DNA of 64,000 nucleotides from Candidatus Planktophila versatilis (GCF_002288265.1 NZ_CP016778.1:186001-250000); one strand, 5' to 3'. Counted from the first letter of the stretch, positions 1-8,444 are shown. Translations and numbers: made by a program. Notes: generated by a model from the letters alone, not told the origin.

Positions 1-1
1 A

Positions 2-226
2 ACGATTCATAGCCGGATGCCGGTATTTATGCCGCGTAAGCGCTGGCAAGGTTGGCTTGATACAGAGGCACGAGATATCAACCGGCTGCTTAAGTTGATG
101 GAGGTAGACGAGCCGGATGCGGGGCTGATTGCACAACCTATTTCGCCTCGCGTAAACCTGGTTGCTAACAACGGAGCGGAATTGATTGTTCCCATCGAGC
201 TTGGCGAGCCCGAAACCCTTTTCTAA
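2..226 (+). CDS. SOS response-associated peptidase (SRAP/YedK-HMCES family), C-terminal part
   Basis: The reading frame is open from the window edge to the TAA at 226, so only the C-terminal ~74 residues are present. The visible part starts T-I-H-S-R-M-P, matching the conserved H-x-R-M-P of SRAP proteins, whose histidine takes part in the thiazolidine cross-link chemistry at abasic sites. A W-x-x-W-L segment and the pattern P-x-S-x-x-V-N follow, also typical of the family tail. Known members (YedK, HMCES) protect abasic sites in single-stranded DNA; the catalytic Cys2 lies outside the window. It is followed closely by sigR, which has its own promoter. Confidence 0.75.
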   Translation, partial: TIHSRMPVFMPRKRWQGWLDTEARDINRLLKLMEVDEPDAGLIAQPISPRVNLVANNGAELIVPIELGEPETLF

Positions 227-228
227 TA

Positions 229-234
229 TAACCT
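229..234 (+). promoter_or_regulatory. -10 element of sigR (leaderless type)
   Basis: TAACCT ends 7 nt before the sigR ATG at 242, so transcription would begin at the start codon itself. An overlapping TATAAC (227-232) is an alternative. No GGAAT/GTT pair of the SigR consensus was found upstream, so autoregulation by SigR is not visible here. Confidence 0.45.
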
Positions 235-241
235 TGCATCA

Positions 242-868
242 ATGACATCGAAGGATTTAGTTCTAGAAAGCGCCGCCGATCGCACTACTCGGTTTGAGCG
301 CGATGCTTTGGTGTTCACAAATCAGCTCTATGCAGCAGCACTTCGTTATACAAAAAATCCAGAAGATGCGCGCGATTTAGTGCAAGACACATACCTCAAG
401 GCTTTCACCTCTTTTCATCAATTTGAAGAAGGTACCAATCTACGTGCCTGGCTCTACCGAGTACTGACAACTACATTTATCAACTCCTATCGCAAAGGAC
501 AACGCCAACCACTGATTGCTGATAATGAACTTGAAGACTGGCAAGTGGCTAAAGCCCAAAGTCATACAAGTGATCAAGGGAAATCTGCTGAAACTGTTGC
601 TCTTGAATCCTTACCTGATAGCGATATCAAACGTGCACTACAAGAGATTCCGGAAGAGTTTCGCATGGTTGTCTATTTAGCCGACGTTGAAGGTTTTTCC
701 TATAAAGAGATAGCAGAGATTGTGGGAGCACCTGCAGGCACAGTCATGTCACGTTTGCACAGAGGTCGCAAACAGCTACGTGAGAAACTCACCGACTATG
801 CAAAGGAACTTGGCTATTCAACAGAGTCTTCAGATAAGCCTTCTAGTAAGAAGGGGGGCAGCAAATGA
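242..868 (+). CDS. sigR: ECF RNA polymerase sigma factor, SigR/SigH type
   Basis: A 208-residue ECF sigma factor. Region 2 spans about residues 20-85, with the -10-binding helix [13 protein letters not shown] and the R-A-W-L-Y-R-V segment. Region 4 spans about 130-190 and carries the helix-turn-helix in [23 protein letters not shown]. Length and sequence fit the thiol-oxidative-stress sigma factors SigR (Streptomyces) and SigH (mycobacteria). The next gene encodes a zinc anti-sigma factor and overlaps it by the 4-bp ATGA, which supports the assignment. It probably drives thioredoxin, mycothiol and proteostasis genes. The C-terminal tail is Ser/Lys-rich. Confidence 0.88.
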   Translation: MTSKDLVLESAADRTTRFERDALVFTNQLYAAALRYTKNPEDARDLVQDTYLKAFTSFHQFEEGTNLRAWLYRVLTTTFINSYRKGQRQPLIADNELEDWQVAKAQSHTSDQGKSAETVALESLPDSDIKRALQEIPEEFRMVVYLADVEGFSYKEIAEIVGAPAGTVMSRLHRGRKQLREKLTDYAKELGYSTESSDKPSSKKGGSK

Positions 869-1263
869 GTTTCATCGAGATTCAATGTAGTGAAGTTCTC
901 TCTTCCGTGATTTTCATCATCGAAGATGAATTAGAGACCGTGCCGCAAGCGGCGCAAATTAACTCCCACTTAACTCACTGCGCTCCCTGCACGGCTGAAA
1001 TTGAACATGAGCGTCTCATGCACCAGATGCTTGCCGATGTTTTAAAGCGTTCGTGTAATGAGCAAGCCCCGGAGGAACTTCGCCAGAATATTCATCGCCA
1101 AATTCGCGAGCAGATGGGTAACTACGCAGGTGCGACCGAAGTGGTCACCCAGTTCAGCATGACTGAAATTTCTATTGAGGTCGATGAGTTCGGAAATATC
1201 GAACACCGCGAGATTCAAATCGAACAGACGCACATCCAACACTTCATCGACGACGAGGACTAG
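865..1263 (+). CDS. rsrA: Zinc-binding anti-sigma factor, RsrA/RshA type
   Basis: A 132-residue ZAS-family anti-sigma factor. The zinc and redox motif H35-x3-C39-x2-C42 is present, with further cysteines at 8 and 64, close to the layout of RsrA (Cys near the N-terminus, HxxxCxxC, one or two later cysteines). In the family, disulfide stress forms a Cys-Cys bond, expels zinc and frees SigR. The start ATG overlaps the sigR stop (ATGA), so translation is coupled and stoichiometric. The Glu/Ile-rich C-terminal third (about 100-132) is longer than the minimal domain and has no recognised motif. The assignment is firm from motif plus position. Confidence 0.85.
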   Translation: MSFIEIQCSEVLSSVIFIIEDELETVPQAAQINSHLTHCAPCTAEIEHERLMHQMLADVLKRSCNEQAPEELRQNIHRQIREQMGNYAGATEVVTQFSMTEISIEVDEFGNIEHREIQIEQTHIQHFIDDED

Positions 1264-1273
1264 CCTTCGAAGC

Positions 1274-1681
1274 ATGAAATCGGCGGATGAAGTCCTGGGA
1301 GCGGTTGGCTTCTCTGTGATGACAGTTCGCCCCGGAGATACCTGCGTAACTATGGGTGTCTCTGATCTTCCAGTTGTTGCGCCATCTCATTACTTAACTC
1401 TGATGGAGAATGCGTGTGTGGCATCACTCTCGGAATATCTTGACTCCGGTGAAACAACATTTCTGACACATTCAGCTCTTGAAATTGTTGGCTCTGCAAC
1501 TGCTGGTGCTGAGATCCGTGCTAATTCACGTCTCATTGAAATTGATGGCCGCCAACTCACCTTTACCTGCGATGTTTATGATGGCGAGCGACATTTAGCG
1601 CAAGCGCAAATAAAAAGAGCGACAGTTGAGCGATTATCTTTCCTCGCTCGAACTGCCGCTCAATCACTCATTAATGAGTGA
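1274..1681 (+). CDS. Hotdog-fold thioesterase, FlK-like family
   Basis: A 135-residue protein starting at ATG 1274, 10 nt after rsrA; an upstream in-frame start would overlap rsrA heavily and is not credible. The pattern V-x-P-G-D-T-C-V-T-M at the N-terminus, M-E-N-A-C-V-A-S-L on the central helix and G-A-E-I-R-A-N-S-R-L-I-E-I-D-G-R in the sheet match the single-domain hotdog thioesterases related to fluoroacetyl-CoA thioesterase FlK. The glutamate in M-E-N-A is the likely catalytic acid. It would hydrolyse an acyl-CoA, but the substrate cannot be read from sequence. It probably belongs to the sigR-rsrA transcript. Confidence 0.7.
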   Translation: MKSADEVLGAVGFSVMTVRPGDTCVTMGVSDLPVVAPSHYLTLMENACVASLSEYLDSGETTFLTHSALEIVGSATAGAEIRANSRLIEIDGRQLTFTCDVYDGERHLAQAQIKRATVERLSFLARTAAQSLINE

Positions 1682-1696
1682 AATTTAAGTCAGCGT

Positions 1697-2095
1697 TTAG
1701 GCCTTCTTAGTTGCCCAGAAGATTTCAGCAATCTCATCAATTTTTGCAATGAGTTGATCTGCAACCTTTACATCCTGAGTTCCCTTAGTTCCTGCAGCAC
1801 CTGCAAGCTTTGTTGCATCATTAAAGAGTGAGTGCAACTGTGGGTAGGCCTCGAAATGTGGAGCCTTGAAGTAATCAGTCCAGAGAACCCAGAGGTGCTC
1901 TTTAACTTGGTGTGAACGCTCTTCTTTAATTGCAACAGAACGTGAACGGAAATCTGCATCTGTATTTGCTGCGTACTTCTCCATGCAAGCTTTTACTGAG
2001 AGAGCCTCAATCTTTGCTTGTGCTGGATCGTAAACGCCACATGGAAGATCGCAGTGTGCGTGAACAGTGACTTTAGGTGTAAGAAAGTTTCTCAT
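1697..2095 (-). CDS. sodN: Nickel superoxide dismutase
   Basis: Ni-type SOD. The mature protein begins H-C-D-L-P-C-G-V-Y-D-P-A-Q-A: His1, Cys2 and Cys6 form the nickel hook and are all present. From the ATG at 2095 a 13-residue leader (M-R-N-F-L-T-P-K-V-T-V-H-A) precedes His1 and must be removed, which is the job of the divergent neighbour sodX. An ATG 36 nt further upstream (2131) would add 12 residues, but a -10 element (TACCCT) sits 7 nt before 2095, favouring the shorter form. The enzyme acts in the cytoplasm, dismutating superoxide to O2 and H2O2. The C-terminal four-helix-bundle segment (H-L-W-V-L-W-T-D-Y-F) is intact. Confidence 0.92.
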   Translation of the reverse strand: MRNFLTPKVTVHAHCDLPCGVYDPAQAKIEALSVKACMEKYAANTDADFRSRSVAIKEERSHQVKEHLWVLWTDYFKAPHFEAYPQLHSLFNDATKLAGAAGTKGTQDVKVADQLIAKIDEIAEIFWATKKA

Positions 2096-2146
2096 AAGCG
2101 GCAGGGTACTCCATTGCTTAAGTCGGTGCATCCTAAGATGACCACT
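2096..2146. promoter_or_regulatory. Divergent leaderless promoters of sodN and sodX
   Basis: The 51 bp between the two start codons hold two -10 elements. TACCCT on the minus strand (2103-2108) lies 7 nt from the sodN ATG. TAAGAT on the plus strand (2134-2139) lies 7 nt from the ATG at 2147. Both would yield leaderless mRNAs. The -10 boxes are only 25 bp apart, so each polymerase covers the other's -35 region and one repressor (Nur in other actinobacteria, an inference here) could control both. Confidence 0.5.
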
Positions 2147-2524
2147 ATGGCTAAGTATGCGAGCGTTCGGGTTGAGGGAAACTCGATGGTCCCGACTTAT
2201 AACGACGGTGACTGGCTGATGGCGCGATGGGCAGATTATTCACTGGCCCACAATCATCTTAGAAAGCTACTGCATCGCCTTCGCCTGCTGAGCACAATCG
2301 CTGTGGCAGATGTCGTAGTCATTGAAAGAGAAGAACAACCCGGAATTTATTATGTGAAACGTATTGCAGATGTGCGAGAGCCGGAGTGCGAACTTCCGAT
2401 GATCTATGTTCTTAGTGATAACCCAGAAGGAACAGATTCACGCACGTGGGGCTGGCTACCAATACATTACGTAAAGGCACGAGTTGAATTCAGGGTTAAG
2501 AAAGTGAAGCCAACTTCTCCTTAA
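2147..2524 (+). CDS. sodX: Nickel-type SOD maturation protease (signal peptidase I-like)
   Basis: A 125-residue S26-type serine protease that removes the SodN leader so that His1 and Cys2 can bind nickel. The catalytic serine is in V-E-G-N-S-M-V-P-T-Y (Ser13) and the general-base lysine is in Y-Y-V-K-R-I-A. The later G-T-D-S-R-T-W-G-W-L-P matches the conserved S26 box D/E region. There is no clear N-terminal membrane anchor, as expected for a protease with a cytoplasmic substrate. The start at 2147 is preferred over the ATG at 2138 because of the -10 spacing. The 3' end overlaps the convergent mycoredoxin gene by 29 bp. Confidence 0.85.
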   Translation: MAKYASVRVEGNSMVPTYNDGDWLMARWADYSLAHNHLRKLLHRLRLLSTIAVADVVVIEREEQPGIYYVKRIADVREPECELPMIYVLSDNPEGTDSRTWGWLPIHYVKARVEFRVKKVKPTSP

Positions 2525-2765
2525 CCGCAATCACTGATGGATTTGTTAACGAACTTCCATCAGAGAAGAGCAAGGTAGGAACAACTCGATTGCCACTGTT
2601 AACTTGCTCCACAAAATCGGCTGAGTCTGGCTCTTGCTCGACATTAATTTCTCGAAAAGTAATTCCTACTTCACCAAGTTGGCTCTTCAGTCTCTTGCAA
2701 TATCCACACCAATCAGTACTAAACATCACAAACTCTTGACCGGTTAAATCAACTGAGTAAGTCAT
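2496..2765 (-). CDS. mrx1: Mycoredoxin / glutaredoxin-like protein
   Basis: An 89-residue thioredoxin-fold protein with the active-site W-C20-G-Y-C23, the conserved V-P-T (cis-Pro) and the G-S-S-L-T-N-P-S segment of actinobacterial mycoredoxin-1. In the family it reduces mycothiol mixed disulfides (MSH, Mtr and NADPH system). The start codon overlaps the end of kgd by 4 bp (ATGA), so it is probably translated from the kgd transcript. The 3' end overlaps the convergent sodX. A generic glutaredoxin of the NrdH type is the main alternative, but CGYC and the tail fit Mrx1 best. Confidence 0.82.
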   Translation of the reverse strand: MTYSVDLTGQEFVMFSTDWCGYCKRLKSQLGEVGITFREINVEQEPDSADFVEQVNSGNRVVPTLLFSDGSSLTNPSVIAVKEKLASLS

Positions 2766-5700
2766 CGTGTAAATGCCTCATCTAGTAAAGCCTTTGCTTC
2801 ATCTTCGTGCAGGTGATGACTTCCGGTTGCAGGAGATGCCGCTGCGCGACGAGAGATGCGACGCAATACTCGTGAATCAACACCAGTTCCGCCAATTGAT
2901 TCAGTCGTGCTTAAGGCAACATGTGGCCAGGCACCTTGATTTGCAGGCTCATCTTGCACCCAGAGCAAGTTAGCATTTGGATGCTTCTTCGCTTCAACTT
3001 CCATCTGGGCAACGGGGAATGGATATAAACGCTCAACTCGAACTATTGCAGTGCTGCTGTCATTTAAGCGATTGCGCTCTGCAACGAGGTCGTGATAAAT
3101 CTTTCCGGAACAGAAAATTATACGAGAAGCATTATTAACGGTTGGATCGCCGATGACTGGCAAGAAAGTTCCCGATGTGAAGTCACTGATAGATGAGGCA
3201 GCTGCCTTCAGACGTAACATCGACTTTGGTGTGAAGACAACCATTGGCCGACGCTTTGGATTCGCTGCGTGAAAACGCAGAAGGTGGAAGTAAGAGGCAG
3301 GAGTTGATGGTTGGGCCACAGTCATATTCTTCTCGGCACAAAGTGCCAGGAATCGCTCGATACGAGCAGATGAGTGATCCGGGCCTTGGCCTTCATATCC
3401 GTGTGGAAGTAAGAGCACTACAGATGAACGCTCACCCCACTTTTGAAGTGCTGATGAGATGAACTCATCGATGATTGTCTGCGCACCATTTGCGAAGTCT
3501 CCGAACTGGCCTTCCCACAGGACAAGAGCATCTTCGCGAACAACGGAGTATCCGTATTCAAATCCCATTGCTGCATATTCACTGAGCAATGAATCAACAA
3601 CAAAGAACTGATTAGCATCTGAAATTAGTGAACGTAGTGGGGTCCACTCACTGCCATTTTCTTTATCAATAATGACAGCGTGACGATTTGAGAATGTTCC
3701 GCGACGTGAATCTTGTCCCGCTAACCGAACTGGGTGACCTTCTTTAAGAAGTGAACCGAAGGCGAGCATTTCACCCGTAGACCAGTCGATAGTTCCATCG
3801 TTGATGGACTCTGCCCGCTTTTGAAGCTGTGGCAGCAGTTTTGGATGGATATGGAATCCTTCTGGTACCGCAGTTTGGGTTGCTGCAATTTCGCGAACTA
3901 GCTGCTCAGAGATAAAGGTTGGTACATCTTCTGCATTGGGAACAATAGGGACTACGAAGTTTGGATCGCTATGTTCTTCATAGTTAGCAACGGATGCAAA
4001 GACCTCTTCGAGTTGGACCTGGTAATCGCGAGCAATTTCATCTGCCTCTTCTGGAGTGATATCTCCACGACCAACGAGAGCTTCGGTATATAAAGTACGT
4101 GTGGTGCGCTTGGCATCTATGAGCTTGTACATCAACGGCTGTGTAAAGCTTGGCTCATCACCTTCGTTGTGACCACGTCTGCGGTAACAGACCATGTCAA
4201 TGACAATATCTTTATTAAATGCTTGGCGATATTCAAATGCCATACGTGCAACACGCACACAAGCCTCGGGATCATCACCATTAACGTGAAGAACCGGTGC
4301 TTCGATTAACTTAGCAACATCTGTTGAATAACGAGATGTACGTGAAGCATGAGGCGAGGTAGTAAATCCAACTTGGTTGTTAACAACGATATGAATAGTT
4401 CCACCCGTGCGATAGCCCGGAAGTTGCGATAGCTGAAGTGTTTCAGCGTTGATACCTTGACCAGCAAATGATGCATCACCATGGAGCAGTATTGGCAAGA
4501 CTGTGTAAGCACCCTTTGTATTTAAGCGATCTTGCTTAGCGCGAACAATTCCCTCGAGTACTGGGTTAACCGCTTCCAGGTGTGATGGGTTTGCAGCTAA
4601 ATAAATCTTGGTCTTTGCACCAGATTCTGTTGTGAAGATTCCTTCCGTACCTAAGTGGTACTTCACATCTCCTGAACCATGTACTTGGTTCTCGGCATAG
4701 TGCCCTTGGAATTCCTGGAAAATTTGACCGACAGACTTACCCGCAATATTTGCCAGCATATTCAGGCGTCCACGGTGTGGCATGCCGATACATACTTCAT
4801 CTAGTCCACGCTCTGCCGCTGCAGAAACAATCGCATCTGTCAGTGGAATAACAGATTCTCCACCCTCAAGTGAGAATCGCTTTTGCCCTACGAACTTTGT
4901 CTGTAAGAAAGATTCAAATGCTTCAGCGCTATTGAGTTTACGTAATATTCGAAGTTGCTCTACGCGATCTGGAACTTCAGAAACACCTTCGACATGTTGC
5001 TGGAACCACTGACGCTCTGCCGGGTTTGAAATGTGCATGTACTCAAGTCCGATTGAGCGACAGTATGCATCGCGGAGAATTCCAAGAATCTTACGTAGCG
5101 GCAGGAACTTCTTTCCGCCAAATCCACCGGTTGCAAATTCACGATCAAGATCCCAGAGTGTGAGTCCATGCGTGCGCACATCGAGGTCCGGATGATTTCG
5201 CTGGATATAAACAAGCGGATCAATATCGGCCATGAGATGTCCCCAGGTGCGATAAGCGTGAATCAGCTGCTGAACGCGCGCAGTCTTATCAATCTCTTCA
5301 TCTTTGGTTACGGCAAAATCAGATGCCCAGCGGATTGGCTCATAAGGAATACGAAGTGCGGTAAAGATTTCGTCATAGAAATCATCTGCGCCAAGAAGAT
5401 ATTCGTTGATACGGCGCAAGAAATCACCAGATTGTGCACCTTGAATAACGCGGTGATCATATGTACTTGTCAGTGTTATCACCTTGCTTATTGCAAGACG
5501 AGCAAGGGTTTCCGCACTTGCTCCTTGGAACTCTGCTGGGTAATCCATCGCTCCTACACCCAGGATCAGTCCTTGTCCCTGCACTAAACGTGGAACAGAA
5601 TGAACTGTTCCAATGGTTCCTGGGTTAGTCAGCGAAACGGTTGTTCCGGCGTAATCTTCAACGGTGAGAGTTCCGGCGCGAGCCTTCTTCACAATCGCTT

Positions 5701-6478
5701 CATAGGCCGACCAGAACTGCCCGAATTCAAGTTCCTCGCAACCTTTAATTGATGGAACTAGTAATTGACGTGTTCCATCGGGCTTTGCTAAATCAATCGC
5801 GATTCCCAAATTGATATGTTCTGGTTTACCAAGTGCTGGCTTTCCTTCGAGTTCACCGTAGAAAGCATTCATCTCTGGCATCGCGCGCAGCGCTTTAATC
5901 ATCGCGTAGGCAATGATGTGAGTAAACGAAACTTTTCCACCACGGCCACGCTTTAAGTGATTGTTAATGACAATTCGATTATCAATCATGAGTTTTGCCG
6001 GAATTGCGCGAACAGATGTAGCTGTTGGAACGGTTAGCGATGCTTCCATGCTCTGGACAACGCGAGCAGATACTCCGCGAATTGGTTCGAGCGTCGAAGC
6101 ACTTGGTGTTACTAAAGTTGGAATTGGTTTAGCAATCGGATCTGCTGGTGTTGCGGGAGTCGTCGAAAGAGTGCGAACGATTGGTTGCGTTGCAGGAGCC
6201 GAAGCCACGGGAGTTGGCTGTGCGACAACTGGAGCTGCAACCGGCGCTACTGGTGCAGCCGGAGTTGGTTGCGCTGAACCTTGAACAGAAATATTTGGGG
6301 GAGTAACTGGCTTTGGTGTTGGTGGTGTTCCGGCCTTTGGTTTGTCAGCTATCTGCGGATTATTTTGGAAGTGTGCAATCCACTCACTTGGTACAGACGA
6401 TGGATCAGCTTGGTATCGCTCAAACATTTCTTCAACGAGCCAATCATTTGCTCCAAAGTCTTGTCCTGATTGCGACAC
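2762..6478 (-). CDS. kgd: Multifunctional 2-oxoglutarate decarboxylase/dehydrogenase (fused E2 catalytic domain and E1)
   Basis: A 1238-residue TCA-cycle enzyme of the actinobacterial fused type. Residues 1-45 are the E1 N-terminal helix (W-L-V-E-E-M-F-E-R-Y). About 48-125 is a Pro/Ala/Thr linker. About 130-360 is an E2-type acyltransferase domain ending in T-Y-D-H-R-V-I-Q-G-A. The rest is thiamine-diphosphate E1, with H-R-G-R-L-N in the active site, G-D-A-S-F-A-G-Q-G and R-R-R-G-H-N-E-G-D-E-P. Like Kgd of mycobacteria it lacks its own lipoyl domain and would borrow a separate E2. Translation starts at GTG 6478 with AAGGGAG 7 nt upstream. The mycoredoxin gene follows with a 4-bp overlap. Confidence 0.93.
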   Translation of the reverse strand: MSQSGQDFGANDWLVEEMFERYQADPSSVPSEWIAHFQNNPQIADKPKAGTPPTPKPVTPPNISVQGSAQPTPAAPVAPVAAPVVAQPTPVASAPATQPIVRTLSTTPATPADPIAKPIPTLVTPSASTLEPIRGVSARVVQSMEASLTVPTATSVRAIPAKLMIDNRIVINNHLKRGRGGKVSFTHIIAYAMIKALRAMPEMNAFYGELEGKPALGKPEHINLGIAIDLAKPDGTRQLLVPSIKGCEELEFGQFWSAYEAIVKKARAGTLTVEDYAGTTVSLTNPGTIGTVHSVPRLVQGQGLILGVGAMDYPAEFQGASAETLARLAISKVITLTSTYDHRVIQGAQSGDFLRRINEYLLGADDFYDEIFTALRIPYEPIRWASDFAVTKDEEIDKTARVQQLIHAYRTWGHLMADIDPLVYIQRNHPDLDVRTHGLTLWDLDREFATGGFGGKKFLPLRKILGILRDAYCRSIGLEYMHISNPAERQWFQQHVEGVSEVPDRVEQLRILRKLNSAEAFESFLQTKFVGQKRFSLEGGESVIPLTDAIVSAAAERGLDEVCIGMPHRGRLNMLANIAGKSVGQIFQEFQGHYAENQVHGSGDVKYHLGTEGIFTTESGAKTKIYLAANPSHLEAVNPVLEGIVRAKQDRLNTKGAYTVLPILLHGDASFAGQGINAETLQLSQLPGYRTGGTIHIVVNNQVGFTTSPHASRTSRYSTDVAKLIEAPVLHVNGDDPEACVRVARMAFEYRQAFNKDIVIDMVCYRRRGHNEGDEPSFTQPLMYKLIDAKRTTRTLYTEALVGRGDITPEEADEIARDYQVQLEEVFASVANYEEHSDPNFVVPIVPNAEDVPTFISEQLVREIAATQTAVPEGFHIHPKLLPQLQKRAESINDGTIDWSTGEMLAFGSLLKEGHPVRLAGQDSRRGTFSNRHAVIIDKENGSEWTPLRSLISDANQFFVVDSLLSEYAAMGFEYGYSVVREDALVLWEGQFGDFANGAQTIIDEFISSALQKWGERSSVVLLLPHGYEGQGPDHSSARIERFLALCAEKNMTVAQPSTPASYFHLLRFHAANPKRRPMVVFTPKSMLRLKAAASSISDFTSGTFLPVIGDPTVNNASRIIFCSGKIYHDLVAERNRLNDSSTAIVRVERLYPFPVAQMEVEAKKHPNANLLWVQDEPANQGAWPHVALSTTESIGGTGVDSRVLRRISRRAAASPATGSHHLHEDEAKALLDEAFTR

Positions 6479-6676
6479 TGAGCGCTCCCTTGCGTCCTTG
6501 CGTACATATCTATTACTTACAAACTAGATATAAATCCTGTAACTGAACGTGGCTAAGACTATCGGCTCCACGCACCGCAAATAAATGGCATTTCCCGCAC
6601 AACCAGCGCGAGATTGAGCACAGTTTCCTCACGCTCCCGAGAGGCGGCAGTATCCATTTTTTGAGACAGTTGCCCC

Positions 6677-7438
6677 ATGCACGCAGCAGATACGCGCCCC
6701 CTAGCCATCATCACTGGTGGCAGCCGTGGCTTGGGTTTTGAGAGCGCCAAAGCTCTGGCGCTTCGAGGTTTTGATCTGGCGCTAATTGCCAAAGATTCAG
6801 AGCGATTAACATCGGCGGCGCAATCAATCCGCGCAGCTTCAGATGGCAGCCAGATCAACATCTCCACATTTACCTGCGATCTCGAACAACCTCATCTTGT
6901 ACGCAAAGTCATTGATTCAATCAATCAATCTCTGCCTACTCCGCAACTTCTTATTCTTGCTCACGGAGTGATGAGTGAGAAAATGTCGAAGACTCTTAAG
7001 ACAAATGATGCTGAGTGGCGCAGAGTGATGGCAATTAATCTTGACTCTGTCTTTCAACTTGTAAATGGAATAGCTCCGGCCATGGCAGATGCCCGAAACG
7101 GCCGCGTCATTATCTTCTCTGCTTGTTTAGGTCGCATGTCTGGTCCTGGAAATGCCGGAGGGCTTGCGCCGTATCGAATCAGTAAAGCTGGTGTGAACGC
7201 ATTGGTGCGAAACCTTGCACATGAGACCGGACTTGGCGCTCGCGGATTTCTTGTTGATGCAATCTGTCCTAATCATTCACGAACGGATATGGGTGGTGCG
7301 GATGCGCCACGTTCTGCAGAAGAAGGTGCTGCTACTGCAGTTTGGTTAGCGACAAGAGCATTTGATTCAGCCGGTTCAACAGATGCTCAAAAAATTACCG
7401 GAGTGCTTTGGGAAGACAACCAGATAGTTCCTTGGTAA
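6677..7438 (+). CDS. Short-chain dehydrogenase/reductase
   Basis: A 253-residue classical SDR with Rossmann fold. The cofactor motif T-G-G-S-R-G-L-G is at about residues 13-20. The catalytic serine is in I-I-F-S-A-C and the catalytic Y-R-I-S-K (Y-x3-K) is in A-P-Y-R-I-S-K-A-G. The usual N-N-A-G is replaced by L-A-H-G, which still keeps the glycine. Substrate cannot be inferred, though 3-oxoacyl-ACP or sugar/steroid-type reductases look alike. It stands alone and is divergent from kgd across a 198-bp gap. A weak -10-like GACAGT lies 6 nt before the ATG. Confidence 0.75.
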   Translation: MHAADTRPLAIITGGSRGLGFESAKALALRGFDLALIAKDSERLTSAAQSIRAASDGSQINISTFTCDLEQPHLVRKVIDSINQSLPTPQLLILAHGVMSEKMSKTLKTNDAEWRRVMAINLDSVFQLVNGIAPAMADARNGRVIIFSACLGRMSGPGNAGGLAPYRISKAGVNALVRNLAHETGLGARGFLVDAICPNHSRTDMGGADAPRSAEEGAATAVWLATRAFDSAGSTDAQKITGVLWEDNQIVPW

Positions 7439-7445
7439 TTAGCTC

Positions 7446-7868
7446 TTAACCTTCTTCTTTGGCAATCATAAAAGCGAAGTAAAGCGTTGGAAGTGCAAGT
7501 GCCAGAATAACTACCGCACCGATATAGAACTGTCCTTGTATTTGATAGTAGGCCACTCCCACTGCAATTAAGTTGGCCAAGATAGTGGGAGATCTTCCGA
7601 AACTCTTTCCGTTTACATATCCGCGAGCTGATGCGAAGAGTCCAATAGCCCCAAGAACTGCAAAGACAACCACTCCAATCAGTGGCGGTAGCTCTTTCTT
7701 CTCGTGAGTAAAACCAAGCACAACTAGCCACACACCTAGGGCGAGTACGAGACTTGCCTCGATATAGAGGAGTGCTGCCACTGTTGAACGCTTAGGGGAG
7801 AGGTTGGCAGTATTTCCTAACGTGAAACTCTTTTGTGATGATTTATTCCGCTCAGGTTTCGTTGCCAT
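7446..7868 (-). CDS. Small four-helix membrane protein of unknown function
   Basis: A 140-residue protein not assigned to a family. After a basic, Ser-rich N-terminus of about 25 residues there are four hydrophobic segments (roughly L-Y-I-E-A-S-L-V-L-A-L-G-V-W-L-V, G-V-V-V-F-A-V-L-G-A-I-G-L-F-A, I-L-A-N-L-I-A-V-G-V-A-Y-Y and Y-I-G-A-V-V-I-L-A-L-A-L-P), with an R-S-P-T turn between helices 2 and 3. The start at ATG 7868 is chosen because TAAAGT sits 7 nt upstream; an upstream in-frame start lacks any signal. It ends 8 bp from the convergent SDR gene and may be an integral inner-membrane accessory protein. Confidence 0.6.
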   Translation of the reverse strand: MATKPERNKSSQKSFTLGNTANLSPKRSTVAALLYIEASLVLALGVWLVVLGFTHEKKELPPLIGVVVFAVLGAIGLFASARGYVNGKSFGRSPTILANLIAVGVAYYQIQGQFYIGAVVILALALPTLYFAFMIAKEEG

Positions 7869-7913
7869 AGCCCTCACTTTATCAGCGCAGCACCGGTCTG
7901 TAGCAATCACTCG

Positions 7914-8387
7914 ATGACTTTTTCACACGATGGAATACGAGATTCGCTCACTCACCTAGCTGCCCCTCCATATTTTTACGAGAATTTGAGAAGAGAGTTA
8001 GGAACTGCTGAACGCAACAAGTCTGAGCTCAGTCTTATTAGATTTTTGATTTCCAAGAATGTAGCTGGAATTCAAATCACGGAAAGTGGGGTTGAGTCTG
8101 AAAATTCACAGTATGAGGTTGCAATTCTTTCATTTGCTGAAATTCTGAAAGCGTCAATTCGATCAGAAGATTTGTGTGCACGCCTTGGCCAGCTTGAATT
8201 TACCCTTATTCTTAAAGGATCTTCTGAAATAGCAACCTCACTTGCCGAGCGAGTCCTTCGCTCTTGGATGTTTGAGGGATTCGGTTCTCACTACTCTGTT
8301 CTCACAGTAAATCGCGGAGAGAGTTCTCTTGAGATACTCAATCGGCTTGATAACCAAGAGTTACGATTGGTAACGAAGGGTTATTAA
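7914..8387 (+). CDS. Degenerate GGDEF-like protein at the head of the tad cluster
   Basis: A 157-residue protein with the outline of a GGDEF domain: an N-terminal R-D-S-L-T-H-L segment (family D-x-L-T-G-L), then S-E-L-S-L-I-R-F, and near the C-terminus D-L-C-A-R-L-G-Q-L-E-F-T-L-I-L, where active cyclases read A-R-x-G-G-D-E-F. The signature is therefore GQLEF, and the metal-binding D-x-D-x-F-K and N-D-x-x-G-H stretch is missing. It is unlikely to make cyclic di-GMP; a ligand-sensing or scaffold role is possible. It is co-directional with the pilus genes, 69 bp ahead of cpaF, where many actinobacteria place a TadZ/Ssd-like gene. Family assignment is by pattern only. Confidence 0.55.
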   Translation: MTFSHDGIRDSLTHLAAPPYFYENLRRELGTAERNKSELSLIRFLISKNVAGIQITESGVESENSQYEVAILSFAEILKASIRSEDLCARLGQLEFTLILKGSSEIATSLAERVLRSWMFEGFGSHYSVLTVNRGESSLEILNRLDNQELRLVTKGY

Positions 8388-8444
8388 GAGTCTTATTTAT
8401 CCACACTAGCGATTTGGCCTCCGCAGAACTTGTCGCCGCTCACC

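Noticed and set aside
1175-1273. N-terminal extension of the thioesterase into rsrA
   Set aside because: Ser/Thr/Arg-rich out-of-frame reading of rsrA; the thioesterase motif begins right after ATG 1274.
5961-6284. Plus-strand frame opposite the kgd linker
   Set aside because: Val/Gly/Ala-rich mirror of the Pro/Ala/Thr linker; overlaps a certain gene.
6559-6867. 102-codon minus-strand frame at the start of the SDR gene
   Set aside because: Antisense shadow of the SDR coding sequence with no recognisable motif.
7914-8387. Active diguanylate cyclase
   Set aside because: The GGDEF signature is GQLEF and the metal-binding residues are missing, so activity is not supported.
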